NCBI RefSeq assembly: GCF_000337915.1
Contig: NZ_AOJE01000058.1
Location: 1-59,288 of the forward strand
Reading direction: 5' to 3'
Source of the DNA: Halorubrum saccharovorum DSM 1137
Lineage (GTDB): Archaea > Halobacteriota > Halobacteria > Halobacteriales > Haloferacaceae
DNA: 59,288 nt
Below the pieces are notes generated by a model. The model was not told the origin of the DNA and ran no database searches. It saw only the letters and a program-made list of their open reading frames with translations. Shown in pieces: positions 53,553 to 59,288 of this stretch. Position 1 is the stretch's first letter. Each line of letters begins with the position of its first letter. A program made the translations under genes and the position numbers.

Positions 53553-53640
53553 ACTCGCCACTATCGATTGATACCACATAATACTGCCGCCAAACTCAGT
53601 CGAAAGAAAACCGCTAATCGCCCGTGCGACGCCGTCAGCG

Positions 53641-53823
53641 TCAGGTCGGACGCCAGTCGCAGACGTCACACTGTGCGGTTCCTTCGGGATGTAGCGCACC
53701 ACACTCCGGACACTGAAGCTTGTTATAGGATCGCTCCCAGCGTACGATCTCTGTCTCGTGGCCGTGATCGGACAGGAACTCGTCGAACACGTCGTCGTCC
53801 GCGCTGGGTGCACTACTAGACAT
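53641..53823 (-). CDS. Small zinc-ribbon protein (HVO_0416-like)
   Basis: 60-residue protein with an acidic N-terminal part (ADDDVFDEFLSDHGHE), then WERSYNKLQCPECGALHPEG and QCDVCDWRPT, so one zinc ribbon with two CxxC pairs. A TATA-like TATTTATA lies about 25 bases before the ATG, fitting a leaderless transcript. It resembles the haloarchaeal zinc finger family I know as HVO_0416 (from memory). Function unknown. Confidence 0.78.
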   Translation of the reverse strand: MSSSAPSADDDVFDEFLSDHGHETEIVRWERSYNKLQCPECGALHPEGTAQCDVCDWRPT

Positions 53824-53972
53824 GCATGCTAGTGAATGCCACGCGAGTATAAATATCTTGTTGCGGCTCTATCAATCTGCGAAAACGGCCACGAATGATC
53901 GAGATTCACGGACAGAACTGTCGAACCTCGCGACGCGGCTTAGGCCGTCCCGTTCCAATCCGATCTGTCCGA

Positions 53973-54710
53973 TCAGTCGGCCGCCGTCGGGGCGGTTCCC
54001 GAACCGGGGCCGGTGCGGTCGCCCCCGCCCGTCGCGTCTGCCTCGCCCTCGTCGTCGAGCAGCGTCTCGGCGTTCGCGATCACGAAGCCCGCGAAGCCGA
54101 CCCGCAGGATGAAGTCGATGTACTCCAGGGTCACCGCCTGCGTGAACGCGTCGAAGACGCCGAACAGCTGGAGCATCGCCCACGTGATCAAGATCCCGAA
54201 GACGAACAACACGAGGTTCCGGGTCTTCCGGTAGAACAGCGCCCGCCGCGGGGACCGTCGCCGCGCGGCCGCCGCCACCGGGCCGAAGTAGAGCAGCGCG
54301 AGTAGCGCGTATCCGACGACGATGGCCGCGGTCGCCGCGAGTCCGACCGTTCCGTCGGCCACGTCGGCCACGTCGTAGGCGGTCCGCATGAGGAGGATCG
54401 TCGCGACGACGACCCCGATGTACCGGCGGCTCGCACCCGCGACAAACGCCGCGAACCCGAACAGGAGTGGGTAGGTCGCGTAGTCGCTGACCGTCTGTGG
54501 CAACACCAGTTCGCCCGTGCCCACCGGCACGGCGCCGACCCCCGCGCCGCGAGCGGCGACGAGCACCGAGGCGGCGGCGACCACCGCGACGAACGGGTAG
54601 CAGTACCGCCGCGCGGCGGGCCGCTTCAGCCGGACCGCCGCGAACAGCGCCACCGCCCAGCCGCCGTACAGGGTCGCGGAGACGAACCGCACCGTTGACG
54701 GCTCGATCAT
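53973..54710 (-). CDS. Rhodopsin homologue lacking the retinal lysine, partner of an HtrII-like transducer
   Basis: 245-residue seven-helix protein that aligns along its whole length with sensory rhodopsin II from memory of the N. pharaonis protein: RRYC...GVGAVPV matches RRYY...GVGWVPV, then [16 protein letters not shown], and [10 protein letters not shown] against YLDLVTKVGF. Numbering is the same through helix F (Pro71, Thr79, Pro81, Asn165). Changed sites: Lys205 (Schiff base) is Arg203, counterion Asp75 is Ser75, Arg72 is Gln72, Trp76 is Asp76, Trp171 is Phe171 and Tyr174 is Leu174. Tyr199, which binds the transducer, is kept as Tyr197, and Asp201 as Asp199. The gene follows the transducer gene with a four-base overlap, the order known for htrII-sopII. 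It cannot bind retinal covalently in the normal way; its stimulus is unknown. Confidence 0.85.
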   Translation of the reverse strand: MIEPSTVRFVSATLYGGWAVALFAAVRLKRPAARRYCYPFVAVVAAASVLVAARGAGVGAVPVGTGELVLPQTVSDYATYPLLFGFAAFVAGASRRYIGVVVATILLMRTAYDVADVADGTVGLAATAAIVVGYALLALLYFGPVAAAARRRSPRRALFYRKTRNLVLFVFGILITWAMLQLFGVFDAFTQAVTLEYIDFILRVGFAGFVIANAETLLDDEGEADATGGGDRTGPGSGTAPTAAD

Positions 54711-56296
54711 CGGTCCACCTCCCCACCGTCGGCGGCGGGAACCGCGGCGCGGTCGCCCGTCGGCTCGCCGCTCGCGGTCTGGGTCGAGCGGTCGGTCCGC
54801 GTGTCGAACTCGTCGAGGCGGCGTTCGAGCGTCCGGGTCCGGTCCGACAGCGACGCGGCCGTCTCGCGGACGGTCTCCATCGTCGCCGCGGTCTCGTCGG
54901 CGGTCTCCGCGAGGGACCGCGCCCGGTCGGCCGCGGCCTCCGCGGTCCCGTGGACCTCGTCGACGGTCGCCGCGATCGCCTCGACGCCCGTCGCGCCCTC
55001 GTCGGTCGCCTGCGCGATGTCCGCCATCGCGGCGTCGACGTCCTCGACGGTCCCGGTGAGCTCCTCGATCGCGTCGCCGGCGTCGCGGGCGGCCTCCGTG
55101 GTCTCGTCGAGCTCCGCCATCGTCTCGTCCATCTCCGCGGCCACCGCCGCCACGTCGCCGGTCACCGCGTCGATCGTCTCGTCGATCTCCTCGGTGGACG
55201 CCCGCGTCTCCTCCGCGAGCGACTTCACCTCGTCGGCGACGACCTCGAAGCCGTCGCCGTCGCCCCCGGCGCGGGAGGCCTCGATCGAGGCGTTCAGCGC
55301 GAGGATGTTCGTCTGCTCGGCGATGTCGGCGATCATGTCGGTGGTCTCGCCGACCCCGTCCATCCGGTCGTCGAGCCCGTCGATCAGCTCCTGCAGCTCG
55401 CCGAGCAGGTCGGCGATGGCGAGCACGGAGTCGACCGCCTCGGCGGCGTGTCGCTCGCCGGCCTCGCCGAGCTCGGCCGCGGCCGCGGCGTCGCCCGCCA
55501 CGTCGTCGGTGGTGGAGGCGATCTCCTCGACCATCGCGGAGAAGTCGTCGGTCTCGTCGGACGCCTCCCGGAGCCGGGCCGTCTGGTCGTCGAGCGCGCC
55601 CGCCAGCTCCCGCATCTCCGTCGCGACCGTCTCGTTCATCTCCGCCACGTCGTCGGCGCGCTCGGCCATCCGCTCGCCCGTCGACTCCACGTCCTCGGCG
55701 AACGCGTGGAGGTCGTCGAGCGTCGCGGACAGGTCCGCGGCCATCTCGTTGTACGCGCCGGCGATCCGCGCGATCGCGTCCACGTCAGCGTCCTCGGGCA
55801 GCCGTCGGGTGAAGTCGCCGTCGGCCGCGTCCTCCATCGCCGAGCCGATCCCCTCGGCGTGGTCGAGGAGGTCGTCGGTGAGCGCCTCCGCCTCCTCGCG
55901 GGCCGCCTCCGCGTCGGCCTGCGCCCGTTCCGACTCCGCGACCGCGTCGCGCAGCGAGCGCCGCATCTCGTCGACGGCGCCGAACAGCCGCCCGATCTCG
56001 TCCGGTCGGTCGGAGTCGGCGCTCGCCTCGAAGTCGCCGTCGCGGACCGCCTCCGCGACCGCCGTGAGCCGCCGCAGGTCCACCCCGACGTTCCCGACGA
56101 GGACGATCCCCAAGAGCCCGAGATTGAGCGTGACCACGACCGCCGTGGCGCTCAGCGCCGCGAGCCCCGCCTCGCCCGTGCCGACGGCGGCGACGTGCGC
56201 GCCGAAGATCGCGACGAACGCCAGCGTGGTGCCCAACGCGAGCAACACGAGGACGCCCACTCGGCGCCCGTAGTGGTCCGTTATCGAGTCGAACAT
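54707..56296 (-). CDS. HtrII-like methyl-accepting transducer
   Basis: 529-residue sensory transducer. Two helices (about 12-37 and 45-68) are joined by a very short outside loop, as in the N. pharaonis HtrII (534 residues), so there is no ligand-binding domain of its own and the signal must come from a membrane partner. Asn58 in VTLNLGLL corresponds to HtrII Asn74, which hydrogen-bonds the receptor tyrosine. HAMP domains ([13 protein letters not shown] near 100 and [17 protein letters not shown] near 170) and a methyl-accepting coiled coil follow, with the CheA/CheW contact hairpin [20 protein letters not shown] at residues 322-341. It would control CheA and so motility. Coupled to the rhodopsin-like gene downstream by a four-base overlap. 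Confidence 0.93.
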   Translation of the reverse strand: MFDSITDHYGRRVGVLVLLALGTTLAFVAIFGAHVAAVGTGEAGLAALSATAVVVTLNLGLLGIVLVGNVGVDLRRLTAVAEAVRDGDFEASADSDRPDEIGRLFGAVDEMRRSLRDAVAESERAQADAEAAREEAEALTDDLLDHAEGIGSAMEDAADGDFTRRLPEDADVDAIARIAGAYNEMAADLSATLDDLHAFAEDVESTGERMAERADDVAEMNETVATEMRELAGALDDQTARLREASDETDDFSAMVEEIASTTDDVAGDAAAAAELGEAGERHAAEAVDSVLAIADLLGELQELIDGLDDRMDGVGETTDMIADIAEQTNILALNASIEASRAGGDGDGFEVVADEVKSLAEETRASTEEIDETIDAVTGDVAAVAAEMDETMAELDETTEAARDAGDAIEELTGTVEDVDAAMADIAQATDEGATGVEAIAATVDEVHGTAEAAADRARSLAETADETAATMETVRETAASLSDRTRTLERRLDEFDTRTDRSTQTASGEPTGDRAAVPAADGGEVDR

Positions 56297-56316
56297 AGAT
56301 CGTTACTCGAAGGAGG

Positions 56317-56331
56317 ATATGTGGGTCATAT
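56317..56331. promoter_or_regulatory. Inverted repeat in the transducer/thioesterase divergent promoter
   Basis: ATATG-TGGGT-CATAT, 5-base arms around a 5-base centre, 21 bases before the transducer ATG. It overlaps the expected TATA/start region (TATATGACC read leftward), so it may be an operator or a symmetric promoter pair. Confidence 0.4.
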
Positions 56332-56416
56332 AGGACTGATCGTCGAGTTATCGTGTGTGATAATCCGTTTGCGCCCCGCCGACGCTCCTTTCACCACCGG
56401 GCGTGTTGGGGCGGCC

Positions 56417-56866
56417 ATGCCGACCGTCAGCGACACCTACATCGAGAACCGCCAGCGCGTCCAGCCGACCCACACGAACAACTACGAGTCGGCCCACGGG
56501 GGCAACGTCGTCAAGTGGATGGACGAAATCGGCGCGATGTCGGCGATGCGCGCCGCCGGCGAGACGTGCGTCACGGCCAAGATCAACGGGCTCGACTTCA
56601 AGCGACCGGTACCGCAGGGCGACACCTGTATCGTCGAGTCGTACGTGTACGCGGTCGGGCGAACGAGCCTCCGAACGCGGATCCGGGCGTTCCGCGAGTC
56701 TCCCCGGACCGGCGAGCGCGAGCTGACGACGGAGTCGTACTTCGTGTTCGTCGCCGTCGACGCCGACGGAAGTCCGACGGCGGTGCCGGAGCTGACGGTC
56801 GAGGGTGACCGCTGCCGAGAGCTGCGCGACGCCGCGCTCGCCGCGGAGCCGGAAGAAGACCGGTGA
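56417..56866 (+). CDS. Acyl-CoA thioesterase, hotdog fold (YciA/BACH type)
   Basis: 149-residue single-hotdog protein. It contains NNYESAHGGNVVKWMDEIGAMSAMRAA (about residues 22-48) with the Asn/Asp-bearing catalytic region of the acyl-CoA hydrolase family, then the strand VTAKINGLDFKRPVPQGD and VESYVYAVGRTSLRTRI. The C-terminal tail is acidic. It would hydrolyse acyl-CoA to free fatty acid and CoA; chain length is unknown. Stands alone, with the transducer divergent upstream. Confidence 0.9.
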   Translation: MPTVSDTYIENRQRVQPTHTNNYESAHGGNVVKWMDEIGAMSAMRAAGETCVTAKINGLDFKRPVPQGDTCIVESYVYAVGRTSLRTRIRAFRESPRTGERELTTESYFVFVAVDADGSPTAVPELTVEGDRCRELRDAALAAEPEEDR

Positions 56867-56935
56867 CGACGGGGCGGACGAGAGCCCGCGACCCGGTCCG
56901 CCTCGGCATCGCTTAAGGCGCCGAGCCGGTCGCCG

Positions 56936-57013
56936 CTACCCAAGTCCCACGCGCGCCGCATCTCGTTGAGGTCCCTACCCAATTCCCACGCGCGCCGCAT
57001 CTCGTTGAGGTCC
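56936..57013 (+). repeat. 39-base tandem repeat, two copies
   Basis: Two adjacent copies of 39 bases (56936-56974 and 56975-57013), starting CTACCCAA and ending GAGGTCC, differing at one base (G versus T). The leftward strand reads LNEMRRAW in each copy, and 39 is a multiple of three, so it may be the remnant of a repeat-bearing gene or a mobile repetitive unit. No spacer, so it is not CRISPR. Confidence 0.85.
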
Positions 57014-57191
57014 CTGGACGACGTTTCGGTGGGAACGGCTCGGCTTCTCGGACGGACGGCGAGCCGTGACCGGTACCTACCGGACGAATGACCGGTCGGA
57101 AAATGATCGGTCGTTGATGGATCCGTTCGGACAATCCCCCAGTCGTAGAGCGAGTTGTTCACGGAGGCGACTGCACCGTGCACCCGGTCGC

Positions 57192-57215
57192 TTCCGGACA
57201 CGTCGTTGTCCGGAA
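57192..57215. promoter_or_regulatory. Perfect 9-base-arm inverted repeat upstream of the lctP promoter
   Basis: TTCCGGACA-CGTCGT-TGTCCGGAA: arms of nine bases, six-base centre, ending eight bases before the TATA box. Position and symmetry suggest an operator for a dimeric regulator of lactate permease expression. A hairpin terminator is less likely, as no T-run follows directly. Confidence 0.65.
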
Positions 57216-57222
57216 ACTTACC

Positions 57223-57231
57223 TTTTATAAT
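57223..57231 (+). promoter_or_regulatory. TATA box of lctP
   Basis: TTTTATAAT, the clearest TATA-like element in this gap. With transcription starting about 25 bases later, the mRNA would have a leader of about 75 bases containing a small hairpin (57257-57281). Confidence 0.65.
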
Positions 57232-57314
57232 CAATGAACGTGATGTACCTCCGTCGCATGTGGATGGTAACTTGTCACATGAGTCGTCGGTGGAATCGAG
57301 CGAACGAGAGTAAC

Positions 57315-57324
57315 GGTGGAGGGG
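57315..57324 (+). promoter_or_regulatory. Shine-Dalgarno sequence of lctP
   Basis: GGTGGAGGGG four bases before the ATG at 57329, one of few strong ribosome binding sites in this window where most genes look leaderless or coupled. It agrees with a leadered transcript. Confidence 0.6.
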
Positions 57325-57328
57325 ACCT

Positions 57329-59095
57329 ATGACGACCGGAATCGACGTCGCCGTGGCCGCGATTCCGCTGCTTCTCGCCGGGGTTCTCCTCGTCGGGTTC
57401 CTGTGGCCGGCGACGCGCGCGATGCCCATCGCGTGGGTCGCAGCCATGGTGATCGGGTACGCGGCGTGGAACATGCCGGTGAACTGGCTGGCGGCGGCGT
57501 CGGCGAGAGGGTTCATGACCGCGATCGAGATCCTCTGGATCGTCTTCGGTGCGCTCGTGCTGTTGTACACCCTGATGGAGGCCGGTGCGTTCGACCGGAT
57601 AAATCAGGGATTCGCGACGGTCAGCGACGACCGACGCGTGCAGATCGTCCTGATCGCCTTCTTCATGGCGACGTTCATCGAGGGCGCCGCCGGGTTCGGG
57701 ACGCCCGCTGCGGTCGTCGCGCCGCTGCTCTTGGGGCTCGGCTTCCCGGCGCTCGCGGCGGTCGTCGCCGGGATCATCGGCCACATCATCGCCGTCACGT
57801 ACGGCGCGGTGGGGACGCCGATCGTGGTCGGGATACAGAATCCGATGGAGAGCGTCGAGTTTACCCGCACCGCTATCCAGGACGGCGGCATGACCGTCCA
57901 GGAGTTCTCCGTCAACGTGGCGGCGTGGGCGGCGACGTATCACGCGTTGGTGGGATTCGTGATGCCGCTGTTCGCGGTCGGCATGGTCGTCTACTTCTTC
58001 GGCGACCCGGACGACCGCTCGCTGGCGCCGGCCTGGGAGGTCGCGCCGCTCTGTCTGGCGTCGGGGATCGCCTTCGCGGTCCCGTACTGGATCTCGGCGT
58101 GGTTCCTCACGGCCGAGTTCCCGTCGCTCATCGGGTCGATGGTCGGCGGCGCGATCATCCTGAGCATCCTGCGCGCGGGCTACCTCCTGCCGGACGACGA
58201 GTGGGAGTTCCCGGAGCGGGAGAAGTGGGCAGACCACTGGGTCGGATCGATCGAGCCGGGGCAGTCGAACGGCTCGAACGGTGAGGGCCCCGAGAGCCGC
58301 GGCGGCGTCTCGCCCGAGGCGAAGGCGGCCGACCTCAGCGGCGGCGAGGACATGTCGCTGCTGAAGGCGTGGTCGCCGTACGTCCTGCTCGTGGTTCTGC
58401 TGGTCGTGACGCGCGCGGTCGGACCGATCTCGAACTTCATCAACCAGAGCATCTTCATCGTCAGTTGGAACGGGATCCTCGGAACCACTCTCGACGGCGC
58501 CGTCGCGTGGATGAACGTGCCGGGGTTCTGGCTGCTCGTGAGCGCCGTGCTCGCGATCCCGATCTTCAGCATGTCCGGCGAGGAGATCGGTGACGCGTGG
58601 AAGGAGGCCGGCCGAAAGATCGTCTCGCCGTTCATCGCGCTGGTGTTCGTCATCGCCATGGTGCAGGTGATGCTCCAGTCCGGCGCGCATCCCGGCGCGC
58701 CGGAAGTGGGGAGCATGATCGTCCTGCTCGCGCAGACGACCGCTGACATCCTCGGCGTCGCCTATCCGGCCTTCGCGTCGCTGATCGGCGCGCTGGGCGC
58801 GGCGATGGCCGGATCGAACACCGTCTCGAACATCACCTTCGGCGCGTTCCAGTTCGAGGCGGCGACGCAGCTCGGGCTTCCGCGAACGATCATCGTCGGC
58901 GCGCAGGCCGTCGGCGGCGCCATCGGGAACCTCGTCGCGATCCACAACCTCGTCGCCGCGCTGGCGACGGTCGGCCTCCTCGGACAGGAGGGGCGGGTGA
59001 TGCGGCTGAACCTGATCCCGCTGCTGTACTACGCGACGGGCGTCGGCCTGCTGTGTCTGCTGTTCAGTTACGTGTTGTTCCCCGGCGTGTTCTGA
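57329..59095 (+). CDS. lctP: L-lactate permease (LctP family)
   Basis: 588-residue proton-coupled L-lactate transporter with about fourteen membrane helices, the normal length. It contains family motifs such as FIEGAAGFGTPAAVVAPLL near residue 112, GAVGTPIVVGIQNP near 157, and GSNTVSNITFGAFQFEAA near 490 plus VGAQAVGGAIGNLVAIHN. A hydrophilic loop of about 45 residues (SNGSNGEGPESRGG region) splits the two halves. Control is suggested by an inverted repeat before the TATA box and a 5' leader with a Shine-Dalgarno sequence. Confidence 0.95.
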   Translation: MTTGIDVAVAAIPLLLAGVLLVGFLWPATRAMPIAWVAAMVIGYAAWNMPVNWLAAASARGFMTAIEILWIVFGALVLLYTLMEAGAFDRINQGFATVSDDRRVQIVLIAFFMATFIEGAAGFGTPAAVVAPLLLGLGFPALAAVVAGIIGHIIAVTYGAVGTPIVVGIQNPMESVEFTRTAIQDGGMTVQEFSVNVAAWAATYHALVGFVMPLFAVGMVVYFFGDPDDRSLAPAWEVAPLCLASGIAFAVPYWISAWFLTAEFPSLIGSMVGGAIILSILRAGYLLPDDEWEFPEREKWADHWVGSIEPGQSNGSNGEGPESRGGVSPEAKAADLSGGEDMSLLKAWSPYVLLVVLLVVTRAVGPISNFINQSIFIVSWNGILGTTLDGAVAWMNVPGFWLLVSAVLAIPIFSMSGEEIGDAWKEAGRKIVSPFIALVFVIAMVQVMLQSGAHPGAPEVGSMIVLLAQTTADILGVAYPAFASLIGALGAAMAGSNTVSNITFGAFQFEAATQLGLPRTIIVGAQAVGGAIGNLVAIHNLVAALATVGLLGQEGRVMRLNLIPLLYYATGVGLLCLLFSYVLFPGVF

Positions 59096-59102
59096 GCGCG
59101 GG

Positions 59103-59126
59103 ACCGCCACGGCGGTGCGGCTTTTT
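59103..59126 (+). terminator. Hairpin and T-run after lctP
   Basis: Short stem ACCGC-CACG-GCGGT followed by CTTTTTAT, eight bases after the lctP stop. Weak hairpin but a clear T-run, adequate for archaeal termination. Confidence 0.6.
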
Positions 59127-59209
59127 ATCGACGCCGACGCCAACGCCGGCGCTCAAGGACACGAAAAAGTCGATGTGCCGGGAAGACGAGCCGAGCGCGG
59201 ACCGCCCGT

Positions 59210-59288
59210 TTAGAGGATGCCTGCGGCTTCGGCGGTTTCGACGATGTCTTGGGCCATTTTGTTGGTGGCTTCGTCGACCATTTGGCCG
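59210..59288 (-). CDS. 3' end of an unidentified gene, cut by the window edge
   Basis: The leftward strand encodes a C terminus reading GQMVDEATNKMAQDIVETAEAAGIL then TAA. Composition is acidic and helical, as expected for a real haloarchaeal protein end, and codons such as AAA and CAA are used more than elsewhere. The rest lies outside the window; family not recognised. Convergent with lctP. Confidence 0.55.
   Translation of the reverse strand, partial: GQMVDEATNKMAQDIVETAEAAGIL

Larger units (their letters stand above)
56867..57328. other. 462-base intergenic region before lctP
   Basis: No convincing gene; open frames here are basic and short. It holds a 39-base tandem repeat (56936-57013), a 9-base-arm inverted repeat (57192-57215), a TATA box (57223-57231), a hairpin in the leader (CATGTG ... 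CACATG, 57257-57281) and a Shine-Dalgarno sequence before lctP. Confidence 0.7.

Noticed and set aside
53973-56296. Functional phototaxis (light-sensing) rhodopsin pair
   Set aside because: The retinal lysine and counterion are replaced, so ordinary retinal photochemistry is not possible even though the family match is strong.
56936-57013. Possible CRISPR array
   Set aside because: Only two units directly adjacent, without spacers, and no cas genes.
57275-59143. 622-residue open frame antisense to lctP
   Set aside because: lctP is unmistakable on the other strand; this frame is rich in RR/DD as expected for a shadow.

Overview
The window is a high-GC stretch of haloarchaeal chromosome. Its proteins are acidic (Asp/Glu-rich, Lys-poor). 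Many genes overlap by four bases (ATGA or GTGA), TATA-like boxes often lie about 25-30 bases before leaderless starts, and the gene set is archaeal: Rad50/Mre11, PAN, CetZ, GGGP synthase and an HtrII-type transducer. Gene content and composition suggest a Halorubrum-like member of the Haloferacales; this is inference and no search was run.

Layout. (1) 52-4805: rad50-mre11 (GTGA-coupled), a small hypothetical gene and a winged-helix regulator with a palindrome at its promoter. (2) 5007-32662: an accessory region of iron uptake and cell-surface glycan genes. It holds a polyprenyl sugar transferase with an UppP-like phosphatase, a ferric-ion ABC importer, a four-gene operon (GNAT N-acyltransferase, amino-acid N-hydroxylase, asparagine-synthase-like ligase, GT2), a DUF4330-like protein, a fused ABC exporter, three GT4 glycosyltransferases, an alkaline-phosphatase-superfamily protein, a GT-C-like membrane protein, an FtsX/MacB-like operon with a DUF1616-like protein, and a NifU-domain protein. 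Five promoter regions here carry one or two near-identical palindromes of the form TTAGG-N4-CCTAA (variants TTTGG and CCAAA, six in total), as expected for an iron-dependent DtxR/IdeR-type regulator, so much of the region may be one iron-responsive regulon. (3) 32896-37062: PAN, a 48-residue membrane microprotein, a membrane-anchored DHH phosphoesterase, an SDR protein and a conserved haloarchaeal protein. (4) 37105-46980: a Tad-like type IV pilus/secretion cluster with ATPase, membrane platform and six small or giant accessory proteins, several with an N-terminal membrane segment. (5) 47057-53823: CetZ, GGGP synthase, riboflavin synthase, a small membrane protein, an M24 peptidase, a UvrD-like helicase and two zinc-finger microproteins. 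(6) 53973-56296: an HtrII-like transducer followed, with a four-base overlap, by a seven-helix rhodopsin homologue. (7) 56417-59288: a hotdog thioesterase, an intergenic region with a tandem repeat and a strong inverted repeat, an L-lactate permease, and the 3' end of another gene.

Two items stand out. The rhodopsin homologue aligns without gaps to sensory rhodopsin II over helices B-F and resumes after a two-residue deletion in helix G, yet has Arg203 at the retinal Schiff-base lysine, Ser75 at the counterion and Gln72 at the conserved arginine. The receptor tyrosine and transducer asparagine that pair in the known SRII-HtrII complex both appear kept. This looks like a light-blind, opsin-derived receptor still wired to chemotaxis-type signalling. 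Second, the iron-boxed operon makes the two enzymes of an N-acyl-N-hydroxy-lysine-type building block, but where an IucA/IucC (NIS) synthetase would be expected it has an asparagine-synthase-like adenylating enzyme without the glutaminase cysteine, plus a glycosyltransferase, which could mean an unrecognised hydroxamate siderophore route.

No tRNA, rRNA, CRISPR array or insertion sequence was recognised.
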